From: Blastomonas sp. AAP53
Lineage (GTDB): Bacteria; Pseudomonadota; Alphaproteobacteria; Sphingomonadales; Sphingomonadaceae
Assembly (NCBI RefSeq): GCF_000331245.1
Contig: NZ_ANFZ01000018.1
Span: 1-64,000, forward strand
Reading direction: 5' to 3'
Length of the DNA stretch: 64,000 bases
The notes under the pieces are model-generated. The model was given only the letters and a program-made list of their open reading frames with translations. It was not told the DNA's origin and did not search any database. Positions 40,967 through 50,196 of this stretch are shown in pieces; the first letter of the stretch is position 1; every line of letters starts with the position of its first letter. A program made the translations under genes and the position numbers.

Positions 40967-42649
40967 TCAGGCTTCCTTTGCGACGGCGGCGACGTTGAGG
41001 GCCGCTGGAACCAGCGGGCGATCAGCGGCGGCGTTGTGCGGCGTTTCGGTCATCGGCTTTTCTTCGCGGATGTGTCCGGCGATCGTCGCCCAGACGTTGA
41101 CGATCATCACGATGAAGCCGGTGAGGTAGAGCAGGCCGCCGGTGGCACGGATCAGGTACATCGGATGCATGGCCGCGACCGTTTCGACGAAGCTGTAGAC
41201 GAGGTAGCCGTCGCTGCCATATTCGCGCCACATGAGGCCCTGCATGATGCCTGCGACCCACATCGAGGCGGCGTAGAAAACGATGCCGATCGTCGCCAAC
41301 CAGAAGTGCCAGTTGACCATCCGCAGCGAGTAGAGCCGTGGGCGACCCCACAGACGCGGGACCAGATAATAGACACAGGCGAAGGTGATCATGCCGTTCC
41401 AGCCCAGCGCGCCGGAATGGACGTGGCCGATGGTCCAGTCGGTATAATGCGACAGGCTGTTGACCCATTTGATCGACATCATCGGGCCTTCGAAGGTGCT
41501 CATCCCGTAGAAGGCGAGCGCCATCACCATCATGCGGATGATGGGATCGGTGCGGATCTTGTCCCAGGCGCCGTTGAGCGTCATCAGGCCGTTGATCATC
41601 CCGCCCCAGCTGGGCATCCACAGCATGATCGAGAACACCATGCCCAGGGTCTGCGCCCAATCGGGCAGTGCGGTGTAGTGGAGGTGATGCGGACCTGCCC
41701 AGATGTACAGGAAGATCAGCGACCAGAAGTGGATGATCGACAGCCGATAGCTGTAGACCGGGCGCTCGGCCTGCTTGGGGACGAAGTAGTACATCATCGC
41801 CAGAAAGCCTGCGGTCAGGAAGAAGCCGACCGCGTTATGCCCGTACCACCACTGGGTCAGCGCATCCTGCACGCCTGCGAACGCCGAATAGCTCTTCGAT
41901 CCGAAGATCGATGCGGGCAGCGACAGGTTGTTGACCACGTGAAGCATCGCCACGGTGATGATGAAGGCGAGATAGAACCAGTTGGCGACATAGATGTGCG
42001 GTTCCTTGCGGCGCACGATGGTGCCCAGGAACACCGCCAGATAGGCCAGCCAAACGATCGTCAGCCACAGGTCGACATACCATTCGGGCTCGGCATATTC
42101 CTTGGCCTCGGTGACGCCCATCAGATAGCCGGTAGCGGCCAGCACGATGAACAGCTGGTAACCCCAGAAGACGAAGCGGGCCATCGTCGGGAAGGCGAGG
42201 CGCGCGCGGCAGGTGCGCTGCACGACGTAGAAGCTGGTCGCGATCAGCGCGTTGCCGCCGAACGCAAAGATCACTGCCGAGGTGTGCAGTGGCCGCAGCC
42301 GTCCGAAGGTCGTGTATTCCAGATTCAGGTTCAGCACCGGGAAGGCGAGCTGCAGCGCGATGTACAGCCCGGCGGCCATGCCCGCTGCGCCCCAGAACAA
42401 GGTCGCGATGACGCCCCAGCGGACCGGATCGTCATCATATTGTCCAAGGTCTGCGGGCGCCTTCAGGATGCCGCGTGCCATCGCGCCATAATCGGCGCTC
42501 GACATGGTGAACCACAATGCCGCCAGGCAGGCGATCATGACGATCGTCATGTGCACCGCAAACGGCCAATCGACCGCCAGTATCGCCATCGCCAACGCCA
42601 GCAGAGCCAGCCCCAGCCAGCCACCGGCCTTTAAAACCAAACCATCCAT
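40967..42649 (-). CDS. ccoN: cbb3 oxidase catalytic subunit CcoN
   Basis: Haem-copper oxidase subunit I, C-type, 560 residues and about 13-14 membrane helices. Conserved histidines for the low- and high-spin haems and CuB are seen in [41 protein letters not shown] and [17 protein letters not shown]. The enzyme reduces oxygen with high affinity at the cytoplasmic membrane. The ATG at 42649 follows GGGGACACGGAT; an upstream GTG at 42667 is possible. A perfect FNR box 82-95 bases upstream predicts induction under low oxygen. Confidence 0.97.
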   Translation of the reverse strand: MDGLVLKAGGWLGLALLALAMAILAVDWPFAVHMTIVMIACLAALWFTMSSADYGAMARGILKAPADLGQYDDDPVRWGVIATLFWGAAGMAAGLYIALQLAFPVLNLNLEYTTFGRLRPLHTSAVIFAFGGNALIATSFYVVQRTCRARLAFPTMARFVFWGYQLFIVLAATGYLMGVTEAKEYAEPEWYVDLWLTIVWLAYLAVFLGTIVRRKEPHIYVANWFYLAFIITVAMLHVVNNLSLPASIFGSKSYSAFAGVQDALTQWWYGHNAVGFFLTAGFLAMMYYFVPKQAERPVYSYRLSIIHFWSLIFLYIWAGPHHLHYTALPDWAQTLGMVFSIMLWMPSWGGMINGLMTLNGAWDKIRTDPIIRMMVMALAFYGMSTFEGPMMSIKWVNSLSHYTDWTIGHVHSGALGWNGMITFACVYYLVPRLWGRPRLYSLRMVNWHFWLATIGIVFYAASMWVAGIMQGLMWREYGSDGYLVYSFVETVAAMHPMYLIRATGGLLYLTGFIVMIVNVWATIAGHIREEKPMTETPHNAAADRPLVPAALNVAAVAKEA

Positions 42650-42730
42650 ATCCGTGTCCCCGTGCACGCCGGGCCACCGGCCCCGCGCTTCAACTGGGGT
42701 TGCTGATGCGCCTGATCGGGCATCGAAACA

Positions 42731-42744
42731 TTGATCCTGATCAA
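42731..42744. promoter_or_regulatory. Perfect FNR/FixK box between ccoN and ompW-like gene
   Basis: TTGATCCTGATCAA is an exact TTGAT-N4-ATCAA consensus, 82 bases upstream of ccoN (minus) and 79 bases upstream of the ompW-like gene (plus). One bound dimer could regulate both. Confidence 0.9.
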
Positions 42745-42822
42745 GTTATGTTTTGCGCCGCGTCAATGCGCTGCGGCAGGCCCGGGCGCAGAGATGCGAT
42801 CGCTCAAGGAGGAGTGATCAAC

Positions 42823-43494
42823 ATGAATACCAAGATTGTCCCGCTGGCCGCCATGGCCGTTGCCCTCGCCATTCCCGGCCAGGCCATGGCGCAAAGCGGT
42901 GAAGTGCATTTCAAGCTGCTGGGCACGCTGGTGGCGCCCGATGGCAAGATCAAGGATGTGAAGGTGGACCGCATCGGACTGCCTGCAGGGACGCAGACCA
43001 AGGCCAATGACAATTTCATCCCCACGGTCGCGATCGAGTATTTCTTCGCCGATTCGGTGTCGGTGGAAACGATCGCCGGGGTGACCCAGCATGACGTCGA
43101 TGGACGTGGCCCGCTCGCAGGGGCCGGCCTGGTGTCGAACGCCAAGATCGTGCCCGCCACGGTCACGCTGAAATATCATTTCGGCAAGGCTGGCGGCATC
43201 CGGCCCTATATCGGCGCAGGTCCCAGCTATTTCATCTTCATCGATGAAAAGCCCGGCGCAACGACGCGGGCGCTCGGGGCGACCAGCCAGAAGATCAACG
43301 ATACCGTTGGTGCGGCCTTGCAGGCAGGCGTCGATATCCCGGTCAATGACAAGGGCATGTTCGCTTCGGTCGATGTGAAACGCTATTTCATGCGCCCGCT
43401 GGCCAGCTGGCGCGCCAATGGTGTCGAGGTGCTGCGCACCCGGCACGAACTGGACCCCTGGGTGATCAGCGCGGGGATCGGCTTCCGGTTCTGA
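42823..43494 (+). CDS. OmpW family outer membrane protein
   Basis: An eight-stranded beta-barrel protein of 223 residues. The signal peptide ends AMAQSGE (about residue 24). OmpW signatures are FKLLGTLVAPDG, then FIPTVAIEYFFADSVSVETIAG, then PATVTLKYHF with IRPYIGAGPSYFIF, ending in WVISAGIGFRF with the terminal aromatic. OmpW forms a narrow hydrophobic channel in the outer membrane. A strong ribosome site (AAGGAGGAGTG) fixes the start. In enterobacteria ompW is FNR-controlled, and the shared FNR box here suggests the same link. Confidence 0.9.
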   Translation: MNTKIVPLAAMAVALAIPGQAMAQSGEVHFKLLGTLVAPDGKIKDVKVDRIGLPAGTQTKANDNFIPTVAIEYFFADSVSVETIAGVTQHDVDGRGPLAGAGLVSNAKIVPATVTLKYHFGKAGGIRPYIGAGPSYFIFIDEKPGATTRALGATSQKINDTVGAALQAGVDIPVNDKGMFASVDVKRYFMRPLASWRANGVEVLRTRHELDPWVISAGIGFRF

Positions 43495-43507
43495 CAGGCA
43501 GAAGCGT

Positions 43508-44200
43508 TCAGCCTGCCATCTCTTCCATCGCGGCGCGGTTGTGGATCACGATCTCGCGTCGCGATGGCAGGGCCAGCAGGCCATCGCTCTTCATTCGCGT
43601 CAGCTGGCGGCTGGTCGTCTCGATCGTCAGACCCAGAATGTCGGCAATCTGCTGACGCCCGAACGGCAGCTCGAAGCCGTTGAGCGAGCCATCGGCGTTG
43701 CAGCCCTGGCCTGACAGGCGGTCGGACATTTCGAGCAAAAACGAGGCGACCTTTTCCGTTGCCGACTTGCGGCCCAGCAGCATCATCCAGTGCCGCGCGC
43801 GGTCGAGCTCATCGAGCGTCCGGCGCAACAGCTTCTGCTGGAGGTCGGGATGCTCGCTGGCAAAATCGTCGAAGGCGTTGCGGTTGAAGATGCACACTTC
43901 GGCATCGGTCATCGCGGTGACCGAATAGGGGCTTTCCTTGCCGAACGGACGACCGATGAAATCGGAAGGGAAGACGACGCCAACGATCTGCTCGCGCCCG
44001 TCCGATGCGGCGACGACCAGCTTGAGCACGCCTTCCAGCACATTGGCGACGACCGGCGCGTCATCGCCTTCCCACAATAGGGTGTGGCCCGACTTGACCT
44101 TCTGGCGACGCCCCATCTTGCCCAGCAGCAGCAGTTCATCGGGCGTCAGGCTGGCGCAGATCGCGCGGTTGCGGACAATACAGGATGAGCAATCGTTCAT
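43508..44200 (-). CDS. fnr: Crp/Fnr family oxygen sensor, FNR type
   Basis: Regulator of 230 residues. The N-terminal cysteines C4, C7 and C15 (MNDCSSCIVRNRAIC) and a fourth in AEVCIF near 101 give the pattern that holds the oxygen-labile [4Fe-4S] cluster of FNR. A cyclic-nucleotide-fold domain and dimer helix follow. The HTH has LPFGRQQIADILGLTIETTSRQLTRM, whose recognition helix E-TTSR corresponds to E-xxSR of FNR and predicts TTGAT half-sites, exactly those seen before ccoN. It would activate cco, ompW and hemN under low oxygen. The alternative FixK label lacks the N-terminal cysteines. Confidence 0.92.
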   Translation of the reverse strand: MNDCSSCIVRNRAICASLTPDELLLLGKMGRRQKVKSGHTLLWEGDDAPVVANVLEGVLKLVVAASDGREQIVGVVFPSDFIGRPFGKESPYSVTAMTDAEVCIFNRNAFDDFASEHPDLQQKLLRRTLDELDRARHWMMLLGRKSATEKVASFLLEMSDRLSGQGCNADGSLNGFELPFGRQQIADILGLTIETTSRQLTRMKSDGLLALPSRREIVIHNRAAMEEMAG

Positions 44201-44256
44201 GACGTTCCTCTACGCCCTCCCAGGCTCGATGAACAGGGCGCTGCGCCAGTACGAAA

Positions 44257-45558
44257 TTACCGCGGCGGCAGGCCTGCAAAAGTTACTGCGCTTTCCGCGC
44301 CGTTTTCTGCAATCGCAGCGACACCTGCGAAATGGTCGTCCACGATTACGCCAGGCAATGTCAGCTTGGTATCTGTGGTTTCCTGCGATTGTTCCCAGTC
44401 GCGTGCATCGGCCCTGCGCCAATACACCTTGTAGCGCGCCGCGCCCGGCACCTTGGCCCAGCTGACCTGCGTGTCGCTGGTCACCGCCCCGCCCAGCATC
44501 GCACTGGCAGGGGCGGCAGGGGCGCTGGCGAGCTCGCGGATCACCGCGACGTTGAGCGCGGTGACGCGGGCGAGATAGGGAAAGTCCATCTCGTCGATGG
44601 TGTCGCCGAACTTTCGACCGTTCTCCTCGCGGATATCCTGATGCTGGTGGTCGTAATTCTCGACGCCCACGGTGAAGCGGATCGCGGGATAGCCCAGCTC
44701 GAGCGCAGGCAGATGATCGCCGCCGCGCGCGAACCGGTCGGGCCTGCGGACGCCAAACACCTCCAGGCCCAGATCGCCGCGTGCCTTGCCGACCCGCTGC
44801 GCTGCGCGCATCAGGGCGCGGGAGGGGCCGTCATCCTCGCCGCCGCTGCCGCGCCGCGCCATCGCCTCGACGGTCGATTCAGACGCACGGATACCTTCGG
44901 AGAACACCCGCACCCGGTCGCTGACCTTGCGGCCATCCTGACCTTCGGTGTTGCCGACGATATCGTTGTTGAGCAGCGCGCGCACCTGCCAACCGCGTGC
45001 GCGCGCGGTTTCCGCGATCAGCCGCCCGCCCCACAATCCCTGTTCCTCGCCCGAAAGCAGCGCATAGATGATTGTCGGCGCGAACTTTTCCTTGCTCAGG
45101 ATGCGCGCGGCTTCCAGCACCAGTGCGCTGCCCGATCCATCGTCGTTTGCGCCGGGGGCATCGCTGGTGAAATCGGCGACGTCGGACACACGGCTGTCGA
45201 TATGCGCAGAGATGATGATGATGTCATCGGGGTTGCCGGTGCCCAGCTGGACGCCCAGCACGTTGACGACATTCACGCCGCCCGGGGCGCGCGGTCCGGT
45301 GAAGCGGCGGTCGATCTGCTCGACGCGCAGGCAGCCGCCACAGGCCTTGCCGATCTTCGCGAACTCTTCCGCCGCCCAGCGCCGAGCGGCACCAATGCCG
45401 CGTGTCGGGTGATCGGGCGAGGACAGGGTATGACGGGTGCCGAAGCCGACCAGCTTTTCGACATCGGCGCGCAGACGCTCCGGCTTGGCCTCGGCTTGCG
45501 CCAGCGCAGGCGAGGAGGACAGCAGAACGGCAGCGACCAGCGTTGAGATTTTGTGCAT
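44257..45558 (-). CDS. Secreted M28 family metallopeptidase
   Basis: Zinc aminopeptidase-type enzyme of 433 residues. Signal peptide to about residue 21 (VLLSSSPALAQA). The co-catalytic zinc core shows ISAHIDSRV with the His ligand, GANDDGSGSALVLEAARIL with the bridging Asp, and SGEEQGLWGGRLIAE with the catalytic Glu. The C-terminal 90 residues (from about 345) form a fibronectin type III-like domain (TQVSWAKVPGAARYKVYWRR). It probably trims N-terminal residues from peptides in the periplasm or outside. The ATG at 45558 begins the signal peptide. Confidence 0.9.
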   Translation of the reverse strand: MHKISTLVAAVLLSSSPALAQAEAKPERLRADVEKLVGFGTRHTLSSPDHPTRGIGAARRWAAEEFAKIGKACGGCLRVEQIDRRFTGPRAPGGVNVVNVLGVQLGTGNPDDIIIISAHIDSRVSDVADFTSDAPGANDDGSGSALVLEAARILSKEKFAPTIIYALLSGEEQGLWGGRLIAETARARGWQVRALLNNDIVGNTEGQDGRKVSDRVRVFSEGIRASESTVEAMARRGSGGEDDGPSRALMRAAQRVGKARGDLGLEVFGVRRPDRFARGGDHLPALELGYPAIRFTVGVENYDHQHQDIREENGRKFGDTIDEMDFPYLARVTALNVAVIRELASAPAAPASAMLGGAVTSDTQVSWAKVPGAARYKVYWRRADARDWEQSQETTDTKLTLPGVIVDDHFAGVAAIAENGAESAVTFAGLPPR

Positions 45559-45610
45559 GGCGCGCACGCTGGCTCAATTTTCCAGCGGGTGCAAGGCCTT
45601 GTGCGCGTGC

Positions 45611-46384
45611 TTATTGCCCGGTCTTGAGATACCAGCGGTCGCGGCCTTCCAGCGCCAGTGCGGTGAGCATTCCGCTCATATAGGCCCCGGTGTCGATGCC
45701 GATCCGGTTGGTGCACTCCTCGACATCGTCGGTGATGGTGTGGCCATGGACGATCAACTTGTCGTGCGGGGTGTCGTCGATCAGGAAATCCTCGCGGATC
45801 CAGCGCAGATCCTTGGGCTTCTGGTTCTCGATCGAGGTGCCGGGGCGGACGCCGGCATGGACGAAGGCATAATCGCCGATCACGATGCGGTCCTCGAAGC
45901 GGCGGACGAAATCCAGATGCGCCTGTGGCAGCAGCGTCGGCAGGCGCGCGGTAAGCTCTTCCATCGTCAGCGCGTTATATTCCGCAGGCTCGATGTCATA
46001 GCTCAAAATCGTCTCACGACCGCCAATCTTGCAGAAAAAGCGGACCAGTTTTTCATCGCCGCTGACGGCAGCCAGATACACTTCCTCATGGTTGCCCATC
46101 AGGAAGTGGGCGTTCTGCCCCAGCGTTTCGGACAGTTCGATGGCACGGTCGATGACACCGGCGCTGTCCGGGCCGCGATCCATCAGATCTCCCAGAAACA
46201 CGATATGCGTATCGGCAGGGCCGCGCGCGCGGTCGTCCGCCATGATCTGATCGAGCAGCTGATCGAGCAGGTCGCGACGCCCATGAATGTCGCCGATGGC
46301 GTAAACGCGCATTCCGTCGGGCAGCATCGCAGAATCGATGGGAGCCACAGGTTTGGGTTTTCTGCGCAGCAAGGCCTTCAGCAT
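45611..46384 (-). CDS. Metallophosphoesterase (PP2A-like serine/threonine phosphatase)
   Basis: Calcineurin-like phosphoesterase of 257 residues, cytoplasmic. The dimetal motifs appear in order: YAIGDIHGRRDLL (near 28), VFLGDLMDRGPDS (near 63), FLMGNHEE (near 93), AFVHAGVRPG (near 175) and VHGHTI (near 213). This is the arrangement of bacterial PrpA/ApaH-like phosphatases. It could act on phosphoproteins or dinucleoside polyphosphates. It stands alone between an M28 peptidase and an oxidoreductase gene. Confidence 0.9.
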   Translation of the reverse strand: MLKALLRRKPKPVAPIDSAMLPDGMRVYAIGDIHGRRDLLDQLLDQIMADDRARGPADTHIVFLGDLMDRGPDSAGVIDRAIELSETLGQNAHFLMGNHEEVYLAAVSGDEKLVRFFCKIGGRETILSYDIEPAEYNALTMEELTARLPTLLPQAHLDFVRRFEDRIVIGDYAFVHAGVRPGTSIENQKPKDLRWIREDFLIDDTPHDKLIVHGHTITDDVEECTNRIGIDTGAYMSGMLTALALEGRDRWYLKTGQ

Positions 46385-46500
46385 TTCGCGTTCGATTCTT
46401 CGTTTAACTGTGTCGTGCGTTGCCCCAAGCGGCTGCTATATGCGCCAATTGACGAAAAGTTCAACCGTCAGTTGTTCGCAGGTGCAGCAATGGCACCATG

Positions 46501-46520
46501 CCCTCCCCCGCAGGGGAGGG
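46501..46520 (-). terminator. CCCTCCCC hairpin after the reductase gene
   Basis: CCCTCCCC and its exact complement with a four-base loop, directly downstream of the oxidoreductase gene on the minus strand. It has no T run. It belongs to the family of short C/G palindromes repeated through this window. Confidence 0.4.
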
Positions 46521-46528
46521 CGTGTCGA

Positions 46529-47713
46529 TCATTCCGCTGCGAAAGTCAGCCCCGCCTTGGCGACAAGCCGATTGACCAGATGCTCGCCCAGCGTCGCGCC
46601 GGGTGTGGTTATGCCGCCCGCGCTGTCTGGCACATCGTGCACCAGGCACAATGCGCTCTCTGCAATCATCTTGGAGGTCGAGCCATAGCCGGGGTCCTTG
46701 TCGCCCTTGACGCCATATTTCTGGGTGGCGCCATCGGGCATCTCGGCGATGAACAGCACATCGTAGAAACCGTTTTCGCGCTCCTCCTTGCTCGGGCCTT
46801 CGCCCGGCTTGGGACCGCCTTCGCCGCCCATCATGTCGGTGGTGGCGAGGTGCTTGGCGATGGCCTCGCCCTTTTCGCCGGGGCCGGTCAGCATCATCTC
46901 GTCATAGACGAAATCCTGGCCATAGGGATGGCCCAGCAGCGCGTTGGTGCGGTGGACATTCTTGGTGTTGATCGGCGCCATGATGAACGGCGCGGCCCAG
47001 CTGCCCAATGCCTCGTCGAGCTCGGGCTTGTTGCCCTTGGGCTGCGCGGGGCCTTCGAAGCCGCCGGCAAGGCTGAACGGGTTGGTCAGATAGCCCAGCA
47101 GCGCAGGATCGCGCGCGACCGACGCCATCGTCGCCTTGAGCGAGGCGGCGGTGCCGCCCGAGAACGTGCCCTGCATCGCGCGGACACGGCCCTTGATGCG
47201 CGCGGCAGGCTTGCCGAAGCGGGCAAGGCATTCGTTCTGCAGCATCAGCACGCCCAGATCGAAGGGAATCGAATCGAAGCCGGTCGAGAACACGATCCGT
47301 GCACCACTGGCCTTGGCGGCGGCGTCGTACTTGTCGATCATCTGCCGCATCCAGGCAGGCTCACCGCACAGGTCGACATAATCGGTGCCATGCTCGGCGC
47401 AGGCCGCGACCAGAGGTTCGCCATAGAGCTGGTACGGGCCGACCGTGGTCAGTACGACCTTGGTGCGCATGGCCATCGCCGCGATGCTGGCGGCATCATC
47501 GGCATCGGCAATCACCACCGGCGTGTCGGCGGGCAGGCCCATTTCGGCAAGCACCGCCGCCATCTTTTCGGCCGAGCGCGCGGCAACGGCCCATTTGGGG
47601 GCATCGCCACCCTGGCCATATGTCTTCTGCAGATATTCGGCGACCAGCCGTCCGGTAAAGCCGCTGGCACCATAGACGATCACATCGAATTCACGGTTCT
47701 CTCTGGACGACAT
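46529..47713 (-). CDS. Saccharopine dehydrogenase-like NAD(P)-binding protein
   Basis: Oxidoreductase of 394 residues with an N-terminal Rossmann fold: FDVIVYGASGFTGRLVAEYL (GxSGFTG) near residue 10, followed by WAVAARSAEKM. The next signature is YVDLCGEPAWMRQMID near 120. This is the saccharopine dehydrogenase NADP-binding group that includes the trans-acting enoyl reductases of mycobacterial lipid synthesis and eukaryotic SCCPDH, not true lysine-pathway enzymes. The substrate is unknown; a lipid or polyketide intermediate is plausible. The ATG at 47713 follows AGGAGAGAGCC. Confidence 0.8.
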   Translation of the reverse strand: MSSRENREFDVIVYGASGFTGRLVAEYLQKTYGQGGDAPKWAVAARSAEKMAAVLAEMGLPADTPVVIADADDAASIAAMAMRTKVVLTTVGPYQLYGEPLVAACAEHGTDYVDLCGEPAWMRQMIDKYDAAAKASGARIVFSTGFDSIPFDLGVLMLQNECLARFGKPAARIKGRVRAMQGTFSGGTAASLKATMASVARDPALLGYLTNPFSLAGGFEGPAQPKGNKPELDEALGSWAAPFIMAPINTKNVHRTNALLGHPYGQDFVYDEMMLTGPGEKGEAIAKHLATTDMMGGEGGPKPGEGPSKEERENGFYDVLFIAEMPDGATQKYGVKGDKDPGYGSTSKMIAESALCLVHDVPDSAGGITTPGATLGEHLVNRLVAKAGLTFAAE

Positions 47714-47754
47714 CGGCTCTCTCCTGGTGTTTTGATTGTTGTTGATATTGTGGT

Positions 47755-48309
47755 TCAAAGTCGGGGCAGTGTCACGCCGCGCTGACCCATGTATTTGCCT
47801 GCGCGGTCGGCATAGCTCGTCTCGCACGGCTCGTTCCCCTTGAGGAACAGGAACTGGCACGCGCCTTCATTGGCGTAGATCTTGGCGGGCAACGGGGTCG
47901 TGTTGCTGAACTCCAGCGTCACATGACCCTCCCAACCGGGCTCGAGCGGGGTCACGTTGACGATGATACCGCAGCGCGCGTAGGTCGATTTGCCCAGGCA
48001 GATTACCAGCACGTCGCGCGGCACACGGAAATACTCGACCGTGCGTGCCAGCGCGAAGCTGTTCGGCGGAATGATGCAGACATCGGTCTTGCGGTCGACA
48101 AAGCTGTTGGGATCGAACTGCTTGGGGTCGACCACCGAGGAATTGACGTTGGTGAAGATCTTGAACTCGTCCGCCACCCGCGCGTCATAGCCGTAGGACG
48201 ACAGGCCGTAGGAAATGCAGCCATCGCGCCGCTGGGCTTCGACGAACGGCTCGATCATGCCGCTGTCCTGCGCCTGGGTGCGGATCCATTTGTCGGAAAG
48301 GATGGACAT
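47755..48309 (-). CDS. dcd: dCTP deaminase
   Basis: A 184-residue enzyme that deaminates dCTP to dUTP, supplying thymidylate synthesis. The trimeric dUTPase-like fold shows [17 protein letters not shown] at the start, then [42 protein letters not shown] and GACQFLF. The catalytic Glu lies in WEGHVTLE. Cytidine deaminase is encoded just upstream on the same strand, separated by an inverted repeat, so both pyrimidine deaminases may be co-expressed. Confidence 0.97.
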   Translation of the reverse strand: MSILSDKWIRTQAQDSGMIEPFVEAQRRDGCISYGLSSYGYDARVADEFKIFTNVNSSVVDPKQFDPNSFVDRKTDVCIIPPNSFALARTVEYFRVPRDVLVICLGKSTYARCGIIVNVTPLEPGWEGHVTLEFSNTTPLPAKIYANEGACQFLFLKGNEPCETSYADRAGKYMGQRGVTLPRL

Positions 48310-48330
48310 CGCTGAAAAATCTCCTGCATC

Positions 48331-48408
48331 CGTTCAGCCTGAGCTTGTCGAAGGCCCCGCTATGCGGCTGGCGTGGGCGCGCTGCCTTCGACAGGCTCAA
48401 GCTGAGCG
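48331..48408. repeat. Imperfect inverted repeat between cdd and dcd
   Basis: Arms of 24 bases (48331-48354 and 48385-48408, core GAGCTTGTCGAAGG / CCTTCGACAGGCTC) with three mismatches around a 30-base spacer. The arm sequence is a common dispersed repeat in sphingomonads and other proteobacteria. It could fold in the cdd-dcd transcript. Confidence 0.7.
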
Positions 48409-48430
48409 GGGTTGGGTAAGGGTGGCTGGT

Positions 48431-48877
48431 TCATTCCAGATTGGCCGGGCCAAAGGCCGCTGGCAAGAGCACCGAGAGCCGGTGTTCGATACTGCCGGTG
48501 GCATGGCCGGAATAGACGATGGGATCGGTGCCGCCCAGTTGCGCCAGCTCGTTCATGACCTGCCTGCAGCGACCGCATGGCGTGACGGGAGCCGCGGTGG
48601 GCGCCAGCTGACCATCCTCGCCCAATGGCCCGCCCATGATCGCGACCTCGACAAGCCCCGTGCGGCGGCCCTGCAGATTGGCGACAATCGCAGCGGAGGT
48701 TTCCGCGCAGATAGCGAGGCCATAGCTCGCGTTCTCGAAATTGCTGCCGGTGATGATCGTGCCATCGTCGAAGCGGAAGGCCGCGCCGACATGGAAGCCC
48801 GAATAGGGCGCATAGGCCGTCAAAGCCGCCTGGCGGGCTGCGTCGAGAAGTGCCTGTCTGGCCGTTGGTTCACTCAT
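48431..48877 (-). CDS. cdd: Cytidine deaminase
   Basis: Salvage enzyme of 148 residues converting cytidine and deoxycytidine to uridine and deoxyuridine. The homotetrameric class is indicated by length. Zinc and catalytic residues are in CAETSAA (near 55) and TPCGRCRQV (near 97); substrate contact FENASYG is near 47. The ATG at 48877 starts within the stop of no other gene but overlaps the GH25-like gene end by four bases (ATGA), so it is translationally coupled to it. Confidence 0.93.
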   Translation of the reverse strand: MSEPTARQALLDAARQAALTAYAPYSGFHVGAAFRFDDGTIITGSNFENASYGLAICAETSAAIVANLQGRRTGLVEVAIMGGPLGEDGQLAPTAAPVTPCGRCRQVMNELAQLGGTDPIVYSGHATGSIEHRLSVLLPAAFGPANLE

Positions 48878-49566
48878 GGTCGCACCACATTCCAGCGCAC
48901 GCCCTGCGGCGCGCCGTTGATCCGGTAAAAGCTGCTCGATTGCCACATCACCCAGCGCTTGGCGGCATAATCGGGGGGCACGAAATCACCGATCAGCCAC
49001 ACTGTCCGCGCCAGCCCGTCGCTGATCTGGTATTCGTCCTCGAAATCGCGGCCAATGCGCAGCAGCGCAGGCTTGCCGGCATGGTTCTCGATCTGGTTGA
49101 GGAAGGTGTTGAGTTCGCCCAGCAGCATGGCGCGGTCGGGCCGGGTCTTGCACGCCTCGTCAAGTTCCAGGCTGACGACCGGGGGCAGCATTTCGGGGTC
49201 GCGCGGGACGGTGGTGATGAACTGCTCGGCCTGCGCCGCTTCGTCCGCGCACAGGCTGAATTCGTGCACAGCGCCTGACCGCATGCCTGCAGAGCGGGCA
49301 CCCTTGAGGTTGGCGGCAAAGCGCGGGTCGCGAAGGCGCCCGCCCGCGCTGGCGCGCACATAGGCAAAGTCCGCACCCATGGCCGCCAGGGTGGGCCACG
49401 CCAGATCGCCGTCTGCGGCGCTGACATAGAGGCCCTGCACCGGATAATCCTTGCGTGCAGGCGCCCAGCCGGTGATGCCACCCCAGATCAGCCCGCCCAG
49501 CACCGCGATCAGCAGTGCTAGCAGCCCAAGGCCGATGGTCCATCGTTTCAGCGTCGAGGTTTGCAT
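48874..49566 (-). CDS. GH25 (lysozyme)-like protein with altered active site
   Basis: A 230-residue protein with an N-terminal membrane anchor or signal (residues 9-34) and a TIM-barrel domain of the GH25 muramidase family (WPTLAAMGADFAYVRASAGGRLRDPRFAANLKGARSAGMRSGA region). In active enzymes the barrel opens with GxDVS and the second strand pair carries DxE. Here they read GLYVS (Y47) and VVSLELDE (S132, E134). The acidic residues at two catalytic positions seem to be lost. It may bind peptidoglycan or be non-catalytic. Overlaps cdd. Confidence 0.65.
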   Translation of the reverse strand: MQTSTLKRWTIGLGLLALLIAVLGGLIWGGITGWAPARKDYPVQGLYVSAADGDLAWPTLAAMGADFAYVRASAGGRLRDPRFAANLKGARSAGMRSGAVHEFSLCADEAAQAEQFITTVPRDPEMLPPVVSLELDEACKTRPDRAMLLGELNTFLNQIENHAGKPALLRIGRDFEDEYQISDGLARTVWLIGDFVPPDYAAKRWVMWQSSSFYRINGAPQGVRWNVVRP

Positions 49567-49577
49567 GGCGGCTCTGG

Positions 49578-50060
49578 TCAGCCCTTGATGTGCAGCACGC
49601 AGATCAGCGTGAACAGCCGGCGCGCGGTGGGAAAGTCGATCTCGATCTTGTCCTGCAACCGCTCGACCAGCAGTTCTGCCGCTTCGTTGTGGACGCCGCG
49701 CCGCGCCATGTCGATCGTCTCGATCTCCTGCGCAGTGGCCTTGCGGATGGCCTGGTAATAGCTGTCGCAGATCGCGAAATATTCGCGGATCGGGCGGCGA
49801 AAGCGGCCCAGCGCCAGCACCAGCGTTTCGAGGTGGGCGCCATCCTCGCGGGCGATGGTGATCGCAAGACGCCCCTCGAAGACCGCCAGGCTCAGTCGGA
49901 AGGGCCCTGCATAGCCATCGGGATAGTCCTTCAGCGGCTTGAAGAAATTGTCCTCGATCAGGTCGAAAATGGCGATGCGCCGTTCCTGCTCGATATCCGC
50001 ATTGCGCCACAGGATGGTCTGCTCGTCGAGCTCGACATGAATGATGCGCGGATCGGACAT
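49578..50060 (-). CDS. UPF0262 family protein
   Basis: A 160-residue alphaproteobacterial protein of unknown function. Family signatures: IIHVELDEQTILWRN at the start, ERRIAIFDLIEDNFF near 33, and the C-terminal RRGVHNEAAELLVERL and DFPTARRLFTLICVLH. No catalytic motif or membrane segment is visible. The ATG at 50060 begins the conserved region; another at 50081 adds seven residues. It is followed after eleven bases by the GH25-like gene. Confidence 0.9.
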   Translation of the reverse strand: MSDPRIIHVELDEQTILWRNADIEQERRIAIFDLIEDNFFKPLKDYPDGYAGPFRLSLAVFEGRLAITIAREDGAHLETLVLALGRFRRPIREYFAICDSYYQAIRKATAQEIETIDMARRGVHNEAAELLVERLQDKIEIDFPTARRLFTLICVLHIKG

Positions 50061-50196
50061 AGAGCGCAGTCTTTCACCCATGCTTTGCCAAGGGGCAAGC
50101 GGAAAAACCCGGCAGCCCCGCTGTCCCCGGCCTTGTCCACACGATTATTGGCCCCAGTGCCTTGCGCGCCACAGCGCCAGCGGCGAATATGGCCGG

